A stretch of DNA of 64,000 bases from Parasponia andersonii. Its lineage: Eukaryota > Streptophyta > Magnoliopsida > Rosales > Cannabaceae. The notes below the pieces were generated by a model. The model ran no database searches. It worked only from the letters and a program-made list of their open reading frames with translations, and was not told the DNA's origin. How positions within the stretch are numbered: position 1 is the stretch's first letter; the number at the start of each line of letters is the position of its first letter. The stretch lies in the NCBI GenBank assembly GCA_002914805.1, contig JXTB01000467.1, positions 92,962-156,961 on the forward strand, read 5' to 3'. A program made the translations under genes and the position numbers. Positions 1-12,717 of the stretch are shown in pieces.

Positions 1-378
1 GCCCGTTGCCCCCCTGGTTTGAAAAGGTCTTGACTGGCTTTGTCGTACCCCCTGCATTCGTGACCCGGACGGGGCGGGAGCCTTTCCCCGTGGTTGGCTT
101 CCGAACTCTTGTTGGACTTCTTCTTCGAAATCTTCCCTCTGCTGGGTCCTATCTTCACTGGCCAGCAAACCCTCGAGGTGAGCATTATCCCTGCGTACCT
201 CTGCGACCTCGTCCCTTAGACGCAGGACAGCCTCGTGGGTCATCTCTGCCTTTCTGTTTGCTTCCGCCAGGGCAGCAAGCATCTGATCCAGCTTCTGCCC
301 CAGATCTGGTCGTTCCTCTCGGGAGCTTCCTTCGGCATCAGGACGGGTGCTCCTGGTTGTCATTCTTGAAGGTGCCAT
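1..378 (-). CDS. gag N-terminus of the Tat-like element (partial)
   Basis: A minus-strand frame begins with ATG at 378 (MAPSRMTTRSTRPDAEGSS) about 100 bases after the LTR end and stays open to the left edge, about 125 residues. It is charged and rich in Glu, Arg and Gln. A stretch predicted to be helical (QKLDQMLAALAEANRKAEM, then LRLRDEVAEVRRDN) suggests a coiled coil, as seen in the N-terminal part of Tat-type gag proteins. The CCHC and protease regions would lie outside the window. Family assignment rests on position behind the LTR, not on a recognised domain. Confidence 0.55.
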   Translation of the reverse strand, partial: MAPSRMTTRSTRPDAEGSSREERPDLGQKLDQMLAALAEANRKAEMTHEAVLRLRDEVAEVRRDNAHLEGLLASEDRTQQREDFEEEVQQEFGSQPRGKAPAPSGSRMQGVRQSQSRPFQTRGATG

Positions 379-474
379 CAGACGTTGTATGGCTGTTTTG
401 TTCCGGGAGGGCGCGGTTGCGAGTTTCTCACTCTCTTTTCCACGCTCAACCTCTTCCCACAGACGACGCCAAAC

Positions 475-1333
475 TGTTGGAGCGATTTCTCATCAGCCAT
501 CTACGTGTCTCGAACTGCTAACGCTGGATTCTCCAACTGTCCACGTGCCCTTGCTATCTCAAAGCTCTCTGAACTCCAAGTAAGATCGGAGAGGCGGGGG
601 TGGCTACCTGCAAAGACTCTCCGATGCTTAAGTCAGTGGTTTTTCTTTGTGTTTGGTAGCAAGGAGAAAAATGTCAGTATGAATATCTATATCCTTTTTT
701 ATGGATCTCTGTCCGTTTTCTTTTTGTTCACAGACTGTTTTCTATATATTCGTTTTGTTGTGCCAACATGCCCCTCTCGGGAATGCATGGCTTCTATATA
801 TGTAGGCCTGAGATAGTGAACAGCCTAGTTCTCTATCTCTGGAAAAAAAAAATGAGTACCTTTCACCTCAAGACCTTTTTTAACCGTCACGGACCGAGAT
901 TTATGTGATCTCTTCTATGCTACCGTGGCCTGATTTTCGCCGCCTCCTACGGCTTCAATCTGTCAGGAGTAAGATTTGGGCAAATCACCGTCCTGTCAGG
1001 TCGGCCTGTCCCTGGTATACACACCTACCCAGGACTGCATTAAATGCTCTGTCTAGGTCTGGAGCCGTGGGTTGCTTTCTATTATATCCAGTCTGAAGAC
1101 CCTTGAGGCTTCTGACCCTTCCGACTGTTGAAATAAGGGGCCGCTGCTCCCAGATAGCAGACCCTCGTGGCTTCTGACCCCCAGCTATCGTAGTTGGGGT
1201 CTGACTGGCCGGACCGTCTGGGATCAGTGATGGGCTCGGCCCTAACCTTGGACGGCCCAAAGGCCGACGGTGAGATCACGTGTGATCCGCGTGACCCCCC
1301 CTCGTGGCACAAAGTTCGGGATCGGGTCCCACA
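475..1333 (-). repeat. 5' LTR of the Tat-like element
   Basis: On the minus strand this 859-bp block begins TGTGGGACCCGATCC and ends CCAACA, so it has the usual TG...CA ends and lies directly before the primer-site sequence. A TATA-like stretch (CATATATAGAAG, near 795-806) sits in the middle and could be the element's promoter. The partner LTR is outside the window. Frames inside this block are not genes. Confidence 0.65.
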
Positions 1334-2941
1334 ATTACACTTTATATACATACTAAAAGTAAACATGAATTTAATAATTGTGGTCGTGAAAGCTTAAGTA
1401 CACATGAATTTGATAATTTTGGTCATGAAAACTTTGTATTAATAAAATCAAATAGTATCTACAGATAAAGATACCATGATATGTTCAATAAAAGTAATAT
1501 AGTGAGGAGTCAACCGCGCAATTTCGGAAGACGTATAGAATTTTCTTCTTTTCAAGGCACTTGGATGCCGTACGCTCTAAAACACGCGTCATGCTTGAAT
1601 TCTTTAGCCACAGGGAAATGAAAGCTCTTAAACTTGGAACTATCAAATGAAGTGGTGGGAGAAATTGGAGAAGAGATAAATGGGTCAATCATAAGTACTG
1701 CTTGCCTAGTATAATAAATGGTATAAGTAGAACTAATACTCCACTATTCATCATAGTTACAGTGTTTGGTATACCAACGAATTTTACGACAAAACTGACT
1801 TACCCCTTAAATTTAGTTGATTCATATGATAACAGAAGTGAATACATAAGCATCGTTTATATATAACTTGTAATATAACCTTTAGTCATGCTTTAATTAT
1901 TATATTAGTAATTTCTTGAGTAGGAATTTCAATTAAAGGAGTTCTATATAGTCCCTTTTTTACTGTGCATTGACTTAATTTCGATGCATAGAGACAAATA
2001 ATTAAGTAATGAGGTAGTGTTATTAGTAAAGACATATAAATAGCATGCAGTTTGGGGTTTGGACTATATATAGGGACATTTTCATATCTCTTCGCCCTAG
2101 GTTTCTTAACTCCTGCTTAGATTAATTATGCAGAATGTAATCAAGTAAGTTGGCTTTTCCATTTAGTAATAAATAGTTTACTACTGCTTTAGCACCAGAT
2201 CAAAAAAAAAAAGTTAGCTAATTAACAATAATTGGTTTGAGTTGGAGTTCCACATGCATTTTTACGCGATATTATATAAAGCAGTGCTTGGCAAATTAAG
2301 TGCACATGCGAAGTTGAATAAATTTCCTCGAATATAAATCCAAGTCTCTAACTTAAAAAAAAAATGCAAATAAATAAATAATTATAATGTCTAATAGGGG
2401 TACGATGATAGGGGTACGATGATTGGGTTAGATTGATATTAGGACCTTTTGAATCCAACCAAGAGCATCAATTTAGGAAAGTAAAAAAATAACCCAAAGT
2501 CGCTAGTAAAACTCGAGAACCCACACTGCATTGGGTTGAGTTGGGTTCATTTGTGACTCGTGAGTCTTTCTTTTTCTTCTTTTCTTTTCTTAACTTTCAC
2601 TTGTTAGTATAGGCTTTTTATTAATCTTAAATTTTTCATAAAACACTGTTCTTGGTTTGTTAAAGTCAATTTGATTCTCCATAAATGAATTGATACTGAC
2701 ATATATGAACTCTAGCAAAAATATACCAACATAAGCCAATGATGAAGTTTTTCTATTTTATCTTGTTAATATTATATATTTATATATATTTATTTATTTA
2801 CATTTTCGTTTTAACTAGAAGAAGTCTTAGTTAGATTGGTTTATATTGGTTCAGAATTCCTCAATCCATCATTCACTTCGGCTTGGAGTACTTAAAACAG
2901 AACAAATATAATTACAGAGTTCGGTTGATGGATTGTATACT
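1334..2941. other. AT-rich intergenic DNA, no gene seen
   Basis: No frame with recognisable protein sequence on either strand. It contains short A and T runs. A 16-base direct duplication at about 2394-2425 (GGGGTACGATGAT twice) is the only local structure I noted. Confidence 0.6.
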
Positions 2942-3235
2942 TAGGCTCCAATTAGAACCTAGATTTTGGAGGAAAAAAATTATAGAAAAAATATCAAAGA
3001 AAAATAAAAAGGAAAAAAATTTTCTAAAATTTTCTAAAATTTTATTTTGAAATTTTTGTCTTTATTAATTAATGGTCAATATTCTATATACTAAAATATA
3101 ACATGAAATTGAACTCTCGATTTTCTTGATAAAAGTTTTTTTCATTTTTTATTAAATCCAAACAAGGGAAAATAAAATCTCTTAGAATTTTTTTTTCTGT
3201 CCCATTAAAATTCCAGATTCCAAACAGGAGGTCTA
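2942..3235. mobile_element. MITE-like inverted-repeat element
   Basis: The left end reads TAGGCTCCAATTAGAACC and the right end, reversed, reads TAGACCTCCTGTTTGGAATC. These align as imperfect terminal inverted repeats of about 30 bp around a 290-bp AT-rich body with no coding capacity. This size and structure fit a MITE. A clean target duplication is not visible, so the superfamily is left open. Confidence 0.45.
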
Positions 3236-3665
3236 GAATGCTTACAAAAATACAAATTTAACATAACAAAAATTGAAAAATTATGGATGGCCTAATTTAT
3301 TTGGAAAAACGACCGATTATCTCATGAAATCAAATTTCCTCTAAGATTTATGGGTCTGGATTAATTCATAGTATGTTGTTTAAGATTCATAAAAAATTAG
3401 TTTAATATATATAAGTGACTCATCAATCATATTTGAATTTGACGAATATAACATTAGTACTATTGATCAATCTTTAAATGCGGCGAATATATATACAATG
3501 ATATTAATTCAAAGTCTTTCTTTTCTTTGAGATACTATCTATAGCTCCTATTACTAGAAGTATCTATTGGCTCTTTGATTGGAAAGAACTATCCGAGATG
3601 TGCGAAGCTTAATTATTATTATTACTTTTTTCAAAGTGGAAGGTTACTATTATTAAGTCCCTTCA
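3236..3665. other. AT-rich intergenic DNA
   Basis: This is a short spacer between the MITE-like element and the LTR element to the right. I see no gene or clear repeat in it. Confidence 0.5.
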
Positions 3666-5851
3666 TGTCACTGCCCAAATTCTGGACCAGTGGCAGAAAG
3701 GAAATTTTGCAAGTGAAATTTCAAAAGTTATTTAAGAAAAATTCATAAAAATAATTTAAAAGAAAACCTCCCACAGTTTTGTGATTATCATTAAACTTAG
3801 ATTGTTAAATGAAATTTATTTAAAACAAACCAAGCATCATTATCAGTAGTCTCACAATCCAACATACTAGTTATACAGACAGAGTCCATTAAACGGGCCC
3901 ATTAATATTTAATATATGTCAAGATAAATAAAAACGTTATTTACATAGTTATCAATTTCCGGTACAGTAACCAACTCCTCAATCCTCTACTCTCGAGTTT
4001 CTAAAGTCATACCGAGTACTGCCTAAGCGGGGAAATATAAGGGATAAGCATTCAAATGCTCAATAGGAATTTAATTACCTTTTTGATTGATGTAATTTCT
4101 CAAATCTGCATGGCTAGTTCCTTTAAATCCATGTATAAATCAAATTTATAAATCTATTGGTATCCTGAATAGTCACATATTCAAAACTAAAATTAAAACC
4201 ATATCATTGTACATATCATACATCAACAAGGATATAAGTGAGCTCTCATCCTCCCATCACGGCCCTGTAATACCTCTATAGTAGAGGTACCCAGCATCCT
4301 GACACTTCCCGTAGGTGTATCAGATAAAAAACCTACGCATAGGCCTAGGTCTCTCACCTAGCGCTACAGCAACTCACCAGCAACCTAAAAATACTGCGAT
4401 GCTATAATGGAACTCAAGTGTGTGATCCTATAGTATGTACAACATGTCACAGTTCACGGCTACCATGCATCCATTAATCAAATCATGCTTTAAAAATCCA
4501 ACTTGGCATTGTTCTGGGATTTATTATAAAATGGGCAGCACACCGCTATTTTACCCCAAAACTAGTATGTAATAATATATAAAATAATTTACACAATCCA
4601 ATTCCAGTATAACTCAATAATTAACAATACTTTCTTTAACCATCATAAAATCATGATTTTTCATAAATAAATTTTAATACAAATAAAATCTAAAACAAAT
4701 ATAAAAATTAGGTAATCAAACCCCTACCTTGATATGGTAGTAATATCATATCAATGATGCTCGAAAATCCCCGGCTAGTCACTCAGGTGCTTAAAGAACA
4801 ATTTCTGGTTTCTAGTAAGTCCACTAAAAAAAGTGACTTTTCCACCAAAGCTTCAAATATAGAAATGGAGATCACCACTGAATTTAGAGTACTCAAAAAT
4901 ACTAGGTCAGATATATATTTTGTCAAAATCAGGTCACGGTACGGGACCGGTCTATGGCACGCAAAACGGTGCAATTTGTGCCACGAAATTTCAATTTTCG
5001 TTCCACATCAAAATATAATGATATTTTATATCAAAATTTATTTCTTGACCTCACTGAGTCCAAATTCAAAATCAGAACTCAGTTTCGAGGTCCCTAGCAT
5101 TAATTAAGCCCCAAAATCCGAGAATTACATAAGTACCACTTTTGAAAATAATAAGAAAAATGTCCTTTTTTCTAACTACTATTTACCGCACTTACCGTTA
5201 CACTTTTTTACTTTTACCAACTGTAATTATTTATAATTTTTAACCTTCTTTTACCTCATATATTTACCTCGGATAAATAAATCATTTAATCAAAATAATT
5301 GCGTGAATATCACTTTTTACATAGTTGGTAAAAACGGTAAAAACGGTAAAAATGGTAAAAACTTACCGGAGATGAATTTTAATGTGAAACCATTTGGAGT
5401 TGATCAGCGACGGCGAGATGGAGCTTCACTTGCCAGAGGTGTCAAACGGAGGTCAGACGGCGCTCCAGTGACCGGAAAATCTCGTCAGAGACGGAATCTT
5501 TGCGGGGCCGCTACGGCTTCGTCCAACATCGAAACGAGGCGAGACTAATGGTATTGGATTCGTCTTCGAAAGCCCTTCGACATGGACTAGCTGTCGGTTG
5601 AGGTGGGTAGTGGTGCAGTAGCTATAAGCGGCGGCAGATCCGGCATTTTCTCTCTCTTTCTCTCTCTCTCTCAAGCCCCTATTTGCTGGAAATTTGAACT
5701 TCTGAGGGGTTTTTAAGAAAAAACTAGGCACCATTGTAAAATATTACAATATTCCATATTTTTTATTATTTTAATCAAAAATTCGAGGTTTACAACTTTA
5801 CCATTACTCTTAAAATATCCAATTTACCCTTGTGAATTCACAGATATTACA
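3666..5851 (-). repeat. 3' LTR of the first chromovirus
   Basis: Direct repeat of 10537-12717, TG...CA ends. It includes a GC-richer block at about 5395-5690 that gives several overlapping frames; these belong to the LTR and are not genes. Confidence 0.9.
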
Positions 5852-8800
5852 TCCTCCCCTCTTTAAAGGAATTTCGGGACGAAATTCGAATACAATATAA
5901 GGATCAAAGTACAACTTTTAGCTGAAAATTAAATAAATGAGGATACTTCTTATACATCTCTGTTTCAAGCTCCTAAGTGGCTTCGTCTTCCTTGTGATAT
6001 TGCCAGAGAACCTTGACAAGCGGTATTTCTCTGTTTCGAAGCACTTTGAGTTCTCTTCTTAATATTCGAACTGGTTGCTCCTCATATGTTATATCTTCTT
6101 GTAATCTTGAATGGTCCAATATACCTTGGAGCCAATTTGCCTTTTAGTCCGAATCTAGTGATCCCTCGCCTTGGCGTAACTTTCAAGAGTACTTGATCAG
6201 CAACTTCAAAATCTACTTCACATCTTTTTGGATCTGTATAGCTTTTCTGACGACTCTGCCTAACCTTGAGTCTTTCCCGAATCTTGGTAATTTTCTCAGA
6301 AGTCTCTTGTATCAATTTTGGCCTAAGAGTAATACGCTCCTCTACATCAGCCCAATACAAGAGTGATCTACATAGTCTCCCATATAATACTTCATATGGA
6401 GCCATACCAAGACTGGCTTGGTAGCTGTTATTATAAGCAAATTCTACCAATGACAGGTGATCATCCTAGTTTCCACCAAAATCTAGTATATAAGAGAGAA
6501 GCATGTCCTCTAGAGTCTGAATAGTCCTTTCAGATTGGCCATCTGTTTGAAGATGATGAGCTACACTGAGATTTAGTTCTGTTCCTAGAGCTCTCTGCAA
6601 AGCTCTCCAGAACTTTGATGTAAATTTTGGTTCTCTGTCAGAAACTATACTTGATGGTATCCCATGTAAACGAATAACATTATCAATATAGAGACAACTT
6701 AGCTTATTGAGCAAAAAATCATACCTGATCAGTATGAAATGAGCAGCATTTGTCATCCGATCAACTATCACCCAAACTGCATCGTTCTTTCTCCGAGTCA
6801 TTGGCAAGCCCATCACAAAGTCCATTGTTATCTTATCCCATTTCCACTCCGGTATGGGTAAAGGTTGTAGTAGTCCTACAGGCCTCTGATGTTCGGCCTT
6901 GACTTGTTGACAAGTCATGCACTTAGCTACAAATGTAGCTACGTCACGCCTTATACCTTTCCACCAATACTGTCCTTTTAGATTATGGTACTTTTTTGTG
7001 CTACCAGGATATACTATAAACTTAGACTTATGAGCCTCAGTGAGAATAGTCTCCCTAAGGTCAAGATTGTTAGCTACCACTAGCTTTCCTCTAAAAAGTA
7101 CAAATCCTTCTCTGTTTGTACTCCAATCTTCCAGATGTTCACCATTTTTGAGTTGATTCCAAATCGCTCTCAACTCTTGATTTTGCCGCTGATTTTTCTG
7201 CACTGTCTGGAGAAGTGCAGGTGTGGTAATAATATTACTGAGATAAATAGCTTTATCAATCTCAAAATACTGTAAATCATAATCACCAATTGTCACTATG
7301 TTCTTCTAATCTTGAAAAATAAGTGCAGCTAACATACCATGAGTTTTTCTACTCAAGGCATCAGCTATAACATTAGTCTTGTCAGGATGGTATTGTAGTT
7401 CGAAATCATAGTCTTCCATATACTCAACCCATCTTCTTTATCTCAAGTTCAAGTCCCGTTGAGTAAACAGATACTTCAGACTCTTATGATCAGAGAATAC
7501 GTCAAACTTCACACCATACAAATAACATCTCCAAATCTTGAGGGCAAAAATCACTACTGCAAGTTCTAGGTCATGAGTAGGATAATTCTTCTCATGTGGC
7601 TTTAACTGACGAGAAGCATAAGCCACTACCCTGCCATTCTGCATCAAGACACATCCCAATCCAGAACTGGAAGCATCAGTGTATACAACATAAAGTTCAT
7701 TACTGTTAGGAACAGTAAGAACAGGTGCAGTAGTCAATCTCTTCTTCAGTTCAATGAAAGCCTCTTCACAATCGTCATTCCATGTAAACTTGGCATCTTT
7801 TCTTGTTAATTTGATCAAAGGTAAGGCAATTCTCGAGAAATTCTCCACAAAATGACAATAGTAGCTTGCAAAACTGAGGAAACTTCTAATCTTAGTTACA
7901 TTCTTCAGTTTTTCCCACTTAAGTACAGATTTTATCTTCACAGGATCAACTGAAATACCCTCTTGAGAAATCACGTGCCTCAAGAATTTCAAAACTGTCA
8001 TTCAAAAGTTACACTTGGATCTCTTGGCATACAATTGACGATCTCTCAAAATTTAAAGTACAAACCTCAAATTTTCAGCATGCTCCTCGTGAGTCTTTGA
8101 GTATATCAAGATATCGTCAATAAAGATAACCATAAACTGATCCAAATAAGGTCTGAAAATCCTATTCATGAGATCCATAAATATTGCAGGAGCATTAGTC
8201 AGACCAAATGGCATAACTAGGAACTCAAAATGACCATAACGAGTCCCGAATGCAGTTTTTGGCATGTCTTCTTCCTGAATCTTCAACTGGTGATAACCTG
8301 ATCTAAGATCAATTTTGGAAAAGAATTTAGATCCACCCAGTTGATCGAATAACTCATCAATCCTTGGCAGAGGATACTTGCTCTTTATAGTAAGCTGATT
8401 CAGTCGTCTATAATAAACACAGAGTCTGAGCATACTATCAGCTTTTTTGGCAAACAATATAGGAGCACCCAATAGAGAAGTACTATTCTTGATGAATCCC
8501 TTTGACAAAAGATCATCCAACTGACTTCTCAACTCAGTCAATTCGACTGGAGCTATACGATAGGCTGGAATAGAAACTAGTTGCACTTCGGGAATCAAAT
8601 CAATACAGAACTCAATCTCTCTATCAGGTGGTAGCCCCGGTAAATTCTCCAGAAACACATCTGGAAATTCGCTAACCACTGATATCTAGGGATGTTGATC
8701 GTCAGTTCCCATATCACCATTAATGGCAAACGAATTCCTGTAGCACTCGAGTTTCTTCCTTCAACCCATGCATGCTTTTAAAATCGGACTTGTTTTCAAG

Positions 8801-10536
8801 GGATTCAGACAAGCTTGATAAACAATAGGACATCCATCCTCAAGCAAAAGAGTAACCCTCTTTTTGAAACAATTAACAGTGGCTCGATATTTGGATAACC
8901 AATCCATACCGAGAATGACATCAAATTATTGCAAAGGCAACACAATCAAATCAGCCAATAAATCTTTATCATCAATCATAATCAGATAATCTCGACACAC
9001 AGTGGAGATATCAGCTGCTCCACCCATTGGTGTGCCCAATATCAAAACGGGTTCCAACACAGAACATTTCAATCCCAACAACTGAGCAAACATTAAGGAT
9101 ATAAAAGAATGTGTAGCACCACTATCAAATAAAACATGAGCCCAGGAGTGAGAGATGAGAATCATACCATCTATAATACCCTTGTCAGTTTGATCTCGAC
9201 CATCTTCTATTCTAGTGATAGCAAATACTTGACCAGAAAATTTCTCTTTCCCTTTGTTACCTCTTTCTTGGCCGGGTCGACTGCTACTAGCTCCTGGACT
9301 GGTGCTAGTATATCCGCGTCCTCCCTGATTACTAGAAGCTTGCGGAGTCTGAAAATTCTAGGTAAAGCCTGAACCATGTGGCATGTACTGACACTGGTAC
9401 TGGGAACCAAAAGACTACTGGAAATTAGAAGAGTTAAACACCTGTGTTTGGTCCTGGGCTGGCCTCATCTGGTTTCCCTGGAATGTTACAGACGTACTCT
9501 GGCTCCCTTGTGGCCCACTTTGAGATGAAGTTGGCTTCTACTGATGGAAAGGACAAGATTTCTTCTGATGGCCCTGCTGGCCACAGTGAAAACACCCATA
9601 TGGTCCAAATCGTCCTCTTCCAGAAAAACCATGACTCTGAGAACTCTGTGATTATAACTGCCCTTGGCTTTTCCTGTTAGCCTTTCTGTCATTACCTCTG
9701 CTCCTCGACTATTTCCTCAAAGTCGATTTGTCATCAAGAAAGGCTTCTGCTTTCTGTGCCGCAGCAACAAGATCAACCAGATTATCAAAATGTTGAGTCA
9801 CAATCTTCTCTAAAATAGCTGGCCTCAGAGCATCTATAAATTTAACAATCTGAAGAGTAGGGTCAGTTCCCGGTGCATAGGCATACTATGCCAACTCTAT
9901 GAACCGGATATAATACTTATTCACAGTCAAATCACATTGGCTGTCATACTCTCTAATTATAGCAGATCTATGACTAGCATTGGCATACTAGTCTCTGAAC
10001 AACCCTTCAAAGACATCCCAAGTCATACCGGTCTCCTATCATGACAACTTGATATTTTCCCACCAGTTAACAACACTATCAGATAGTTTATAAACAGCAA
10101 AAACCACTCGGAACTCAACAAGTGTCCCAATGGTTGTAAAGATCTTTTTAATTTCCCTGAGCCATCTTTCAGCTGCAGTGAGGTTCGGTTTACCATCGAA
10201 AATTGGTGGACTTAGCTTGACGAAATCCTTGAAAATGCTAGCCTGACAAGCCTCGGGATCTCGTTAAGCCCTTACTCCTAGTATTTCCTGTATAGCATCA
10301 TACAAATCTGCTAACGGTTTCAGAATTTCTCGTAGTGAAGGAGGAGTATCATTTCTTGGCTCTTGCCTCGGTACTCTTCTTCTCAGAGACATTTTATTGA
10401 TCTGTATACACATGCCAAAGTGTCAGTGAGACAATGATACTGAATTTCAAAATATATTTTTTTTTAATAATTACAATCTAATCTAACAGTGTCACATCTA
10501 AGGCATACAAACATCTACTCTGATATAAAAATTTTC

Positions 10537-12717
10537 TGTCACGACCCAAACTCCGGGTCAGTGGCAGATTGGGAATTTTACAAGTGGAAATTCAAAGGTT
10601 ATTTAAGAAAAATTCATAAAAATAATTTAAAAGAAAAATTCTCACAATTTTATGATCACTAGTAGACGTAGATTGTTAAATGAAATTTATTTAAAATAAA
10701 CCAAGCATCATTATCAGTAGTCTCAAAATCCAACATACTAGTTATACAGACAGAGTCCGTGAAACGGGCCCATTAATATTTAATATATGTCAAGATAAAT
10801 AACAACGTTATTTACATAGTTACCAATTTCTGGTACGGTAATCAACTCCTCAATCCTCGACTCCCGAGTTTCCAAAGTCACACCGAGTACTGCCTGAGAG
10901 GGAAAATGTAAGGGATGAGCATTCAAATGCTCAGTAAGAATTTAATTACCTTTTTGATTGATGTAATTTCTCAAATCTGCATGGTTAGTTCATTTAAATC
11001 CATGTATAAATCAAATTTATAAATCTATTGGTTTCCTGAATAGTCACATATTCAAAACCAAAATCAAAACCACATCATTATACATATCATACATCAACAA
11101 GGATATAAGTGAGCTTTCATCCTCCCATCACGGCCCTGTAATACCTCTATAGTAGGAGTACCTAGCATTCTGACACTGTCCGTAGCCGTATCAGATAAAA
11201 ACCTGCGCATGGGCCTAGGTCTCTCACCTAGCGCTGTAGCAACTCGCCAGCGACCTAAAAATACTGCGATGCTATAATGGAACTCAAGTGTGTAATTCTA
11301 TACTATGTACAACATGTCACAGTTCACGGCTACCATCAATCCATTAATCAAATCATGCTTTAAAAATCCAACTTGGCATTATTCTGGGATTTATTATAAA
11401 ATGGGCAGCACACCGCTGTTTTACCCCAAAATTAGTATGTAATAATGTATAAAATAATTTACACAATCCAATCCCAGTATAACTCAATAATTAACAATAT
11501 TTTCTTTAACCATCGTAAAATCATAATTTTTCATAAATAAATTTTAATGCAAATAAAATCCAAAACAAATATAAAAATTAGGTAATCGAACCCCTACCTT
11601 GATATGGTAGTAATACCATGTCAATGATGCTCGAAAAATCCCCGACTAGTCACTCAGGTGCTTAAACGACAATTTATGGTTCCTAGTAAGTCCACTAGAA
11701 AAAGTGACTTTTACACCAAAGCTTCAAATATAGAAATAGAGATTACTACTGAATTAAGAGTTCCCAAAAATACTAGGTCAGATATACACTTGTCAAAATC
11801 GGGTCGCAGTGCGTGACCGACCCATAGCACGCAAAACGGTGCAATTTGTGCCACAAAATTTCAATTTTTGTTCCACAACGAAATATAATGATATTTTATA
11901 TCAAAATTCATGTCTTGACCTCACTAAGTCCAAATTCGAAATCAGAACTCAGTTTCTAGGTCCCTAGCATTAATTAAGCCCCAAAATCCGTGAATTACAT
12001 AAATACCACCTTTTGAAAATAATTAGAAAAATATCCTTTTTTTTCTAACTACTATTTACCGCACTTACCGTTACCCTTTTTTACTTTTACCAACCGTAAT
12101 TATTCATAATTTTTAACCATCTTTCAGCTCAGGTATTTACCTCGGGTAAATAAATCTTTTAATCAAAATAATTACGTGAATATCACTTTTTATATAGTTG
12201 GTAAAAATGGTAAAAATAATAAAAACTTACCGGAGATGAATTTTAACATGAAACTACTTGGAGTTTATCGGAGATGGCGAGATGGACCTTCACTTGCCGG
12301 AGGTGTCGAAAACGGATGTCAGACGGCGCTCCGGTGACCGGAAGACCTCGTCGGAGGTGGAATCTTTGTGGGGACACAACGGCTTCATCCGACGTCGAAA
12401 CGAGGCGAGACCGGTCGCGTTGGATTCGTCTTCGAAAGCCCTTCGATGTGGATTGGTGCATCAGCCGAGGCGGGTGGCAGTGCGGCGGCTGTTGGCGGCA
12501 GCATATCCGGCGTTTTCTCTCTCTTTCTCTCTCCCTCAAGCCCCCTATTTGCTGGAAATTTAAACTTCTGAGAGGGTTTCGAGAAAAAACTGAGCACTAT
12601 TACAAAATATTATAATATTTCAGATTTTTTGTTATTTCAATCGAAAATTCGATATTTACAACTTTACCATTATTCTTAAAATGTCCAATTTGCTTATGTA
12701 ACTTCACAGATATTACA
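10537..12717 (-). repeat. 5' LTR of the first chromovirus
   Basis: Direct repeat of 3666-5851. In element orientation it starts TGTAATATCTGTGAA and ends GGGTCGTGACA. The GC-richer block at about 12270-12560 matches the one in the other LTR. Confidence 0.9.

Larger units (their letters stand above)
1..1333 (-). mobile_element. Ty3/gypsy LTR retrotransposon, Tat-like, 5' end only
   Basis: On the minus strand the element starts with an LTR (475-1333). This is followed by a primer-site region reading TTTGGCGTCGTCTGTGGGA, the sequence typically found just inside the 5' LTR of Tat/Athila-type Ty3/gypsy elements. A gag-like frame then opens and runs off the left edge. Only the 5' part is in the window, so the second LTR, pol and target duplication cannot be checked. 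The element is clearly more GC-rich than the DNA to its right. The part seen looks whole, which suggests a fairly recent copy, but that is inference. Confidence 0.65.
3666..12717 (-). mobile_element. Ty3/gypsy chromovirus (Tekay/Del-like), both LTRs present, broken
   Basis: Two direct LTRs of about 2.18 kb (3666-5851 and 10537-12717), both TG...CA, bound an internal region of about 4.7 kb read on the minus strand. Just inside the 5' LTR, ATATCAGAGTAG resembles the tRNA-iMet primer site TGGTATCAGAGC. Just before the 3' LTR is a purine tract (AAAGAGGGGAGGAT). Parts in element order: gag with a CCHC knuckle near 9.55-9.60 kb, protease with DSGA near 9.1 kb, reverse transcriptase about 8.7-8.05 kb (FIDD motif), RNase H about 8.0-7.4 kb, integrase about 7.3-6.1 kb, and a chromodomain-like end about 6.08-5.94 kb. 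The order and chromodomain identify a chromovirus. It is an old broken copy with many breaks. In one stretch of about 315 aligned LTR bases I count about 31 differences, which points to an age of millions of years. No clean target duplication is visible at the outer ends. Confidence 0.9.

Noticed and set aside
12243-12615. Several overlapping frames of 70-113 residues on both strands
   Set aside because: They lie in the GC-richer block of a chromovirus LTR, recur in the other LTR near 5395-5730, and have no recognisable domain.
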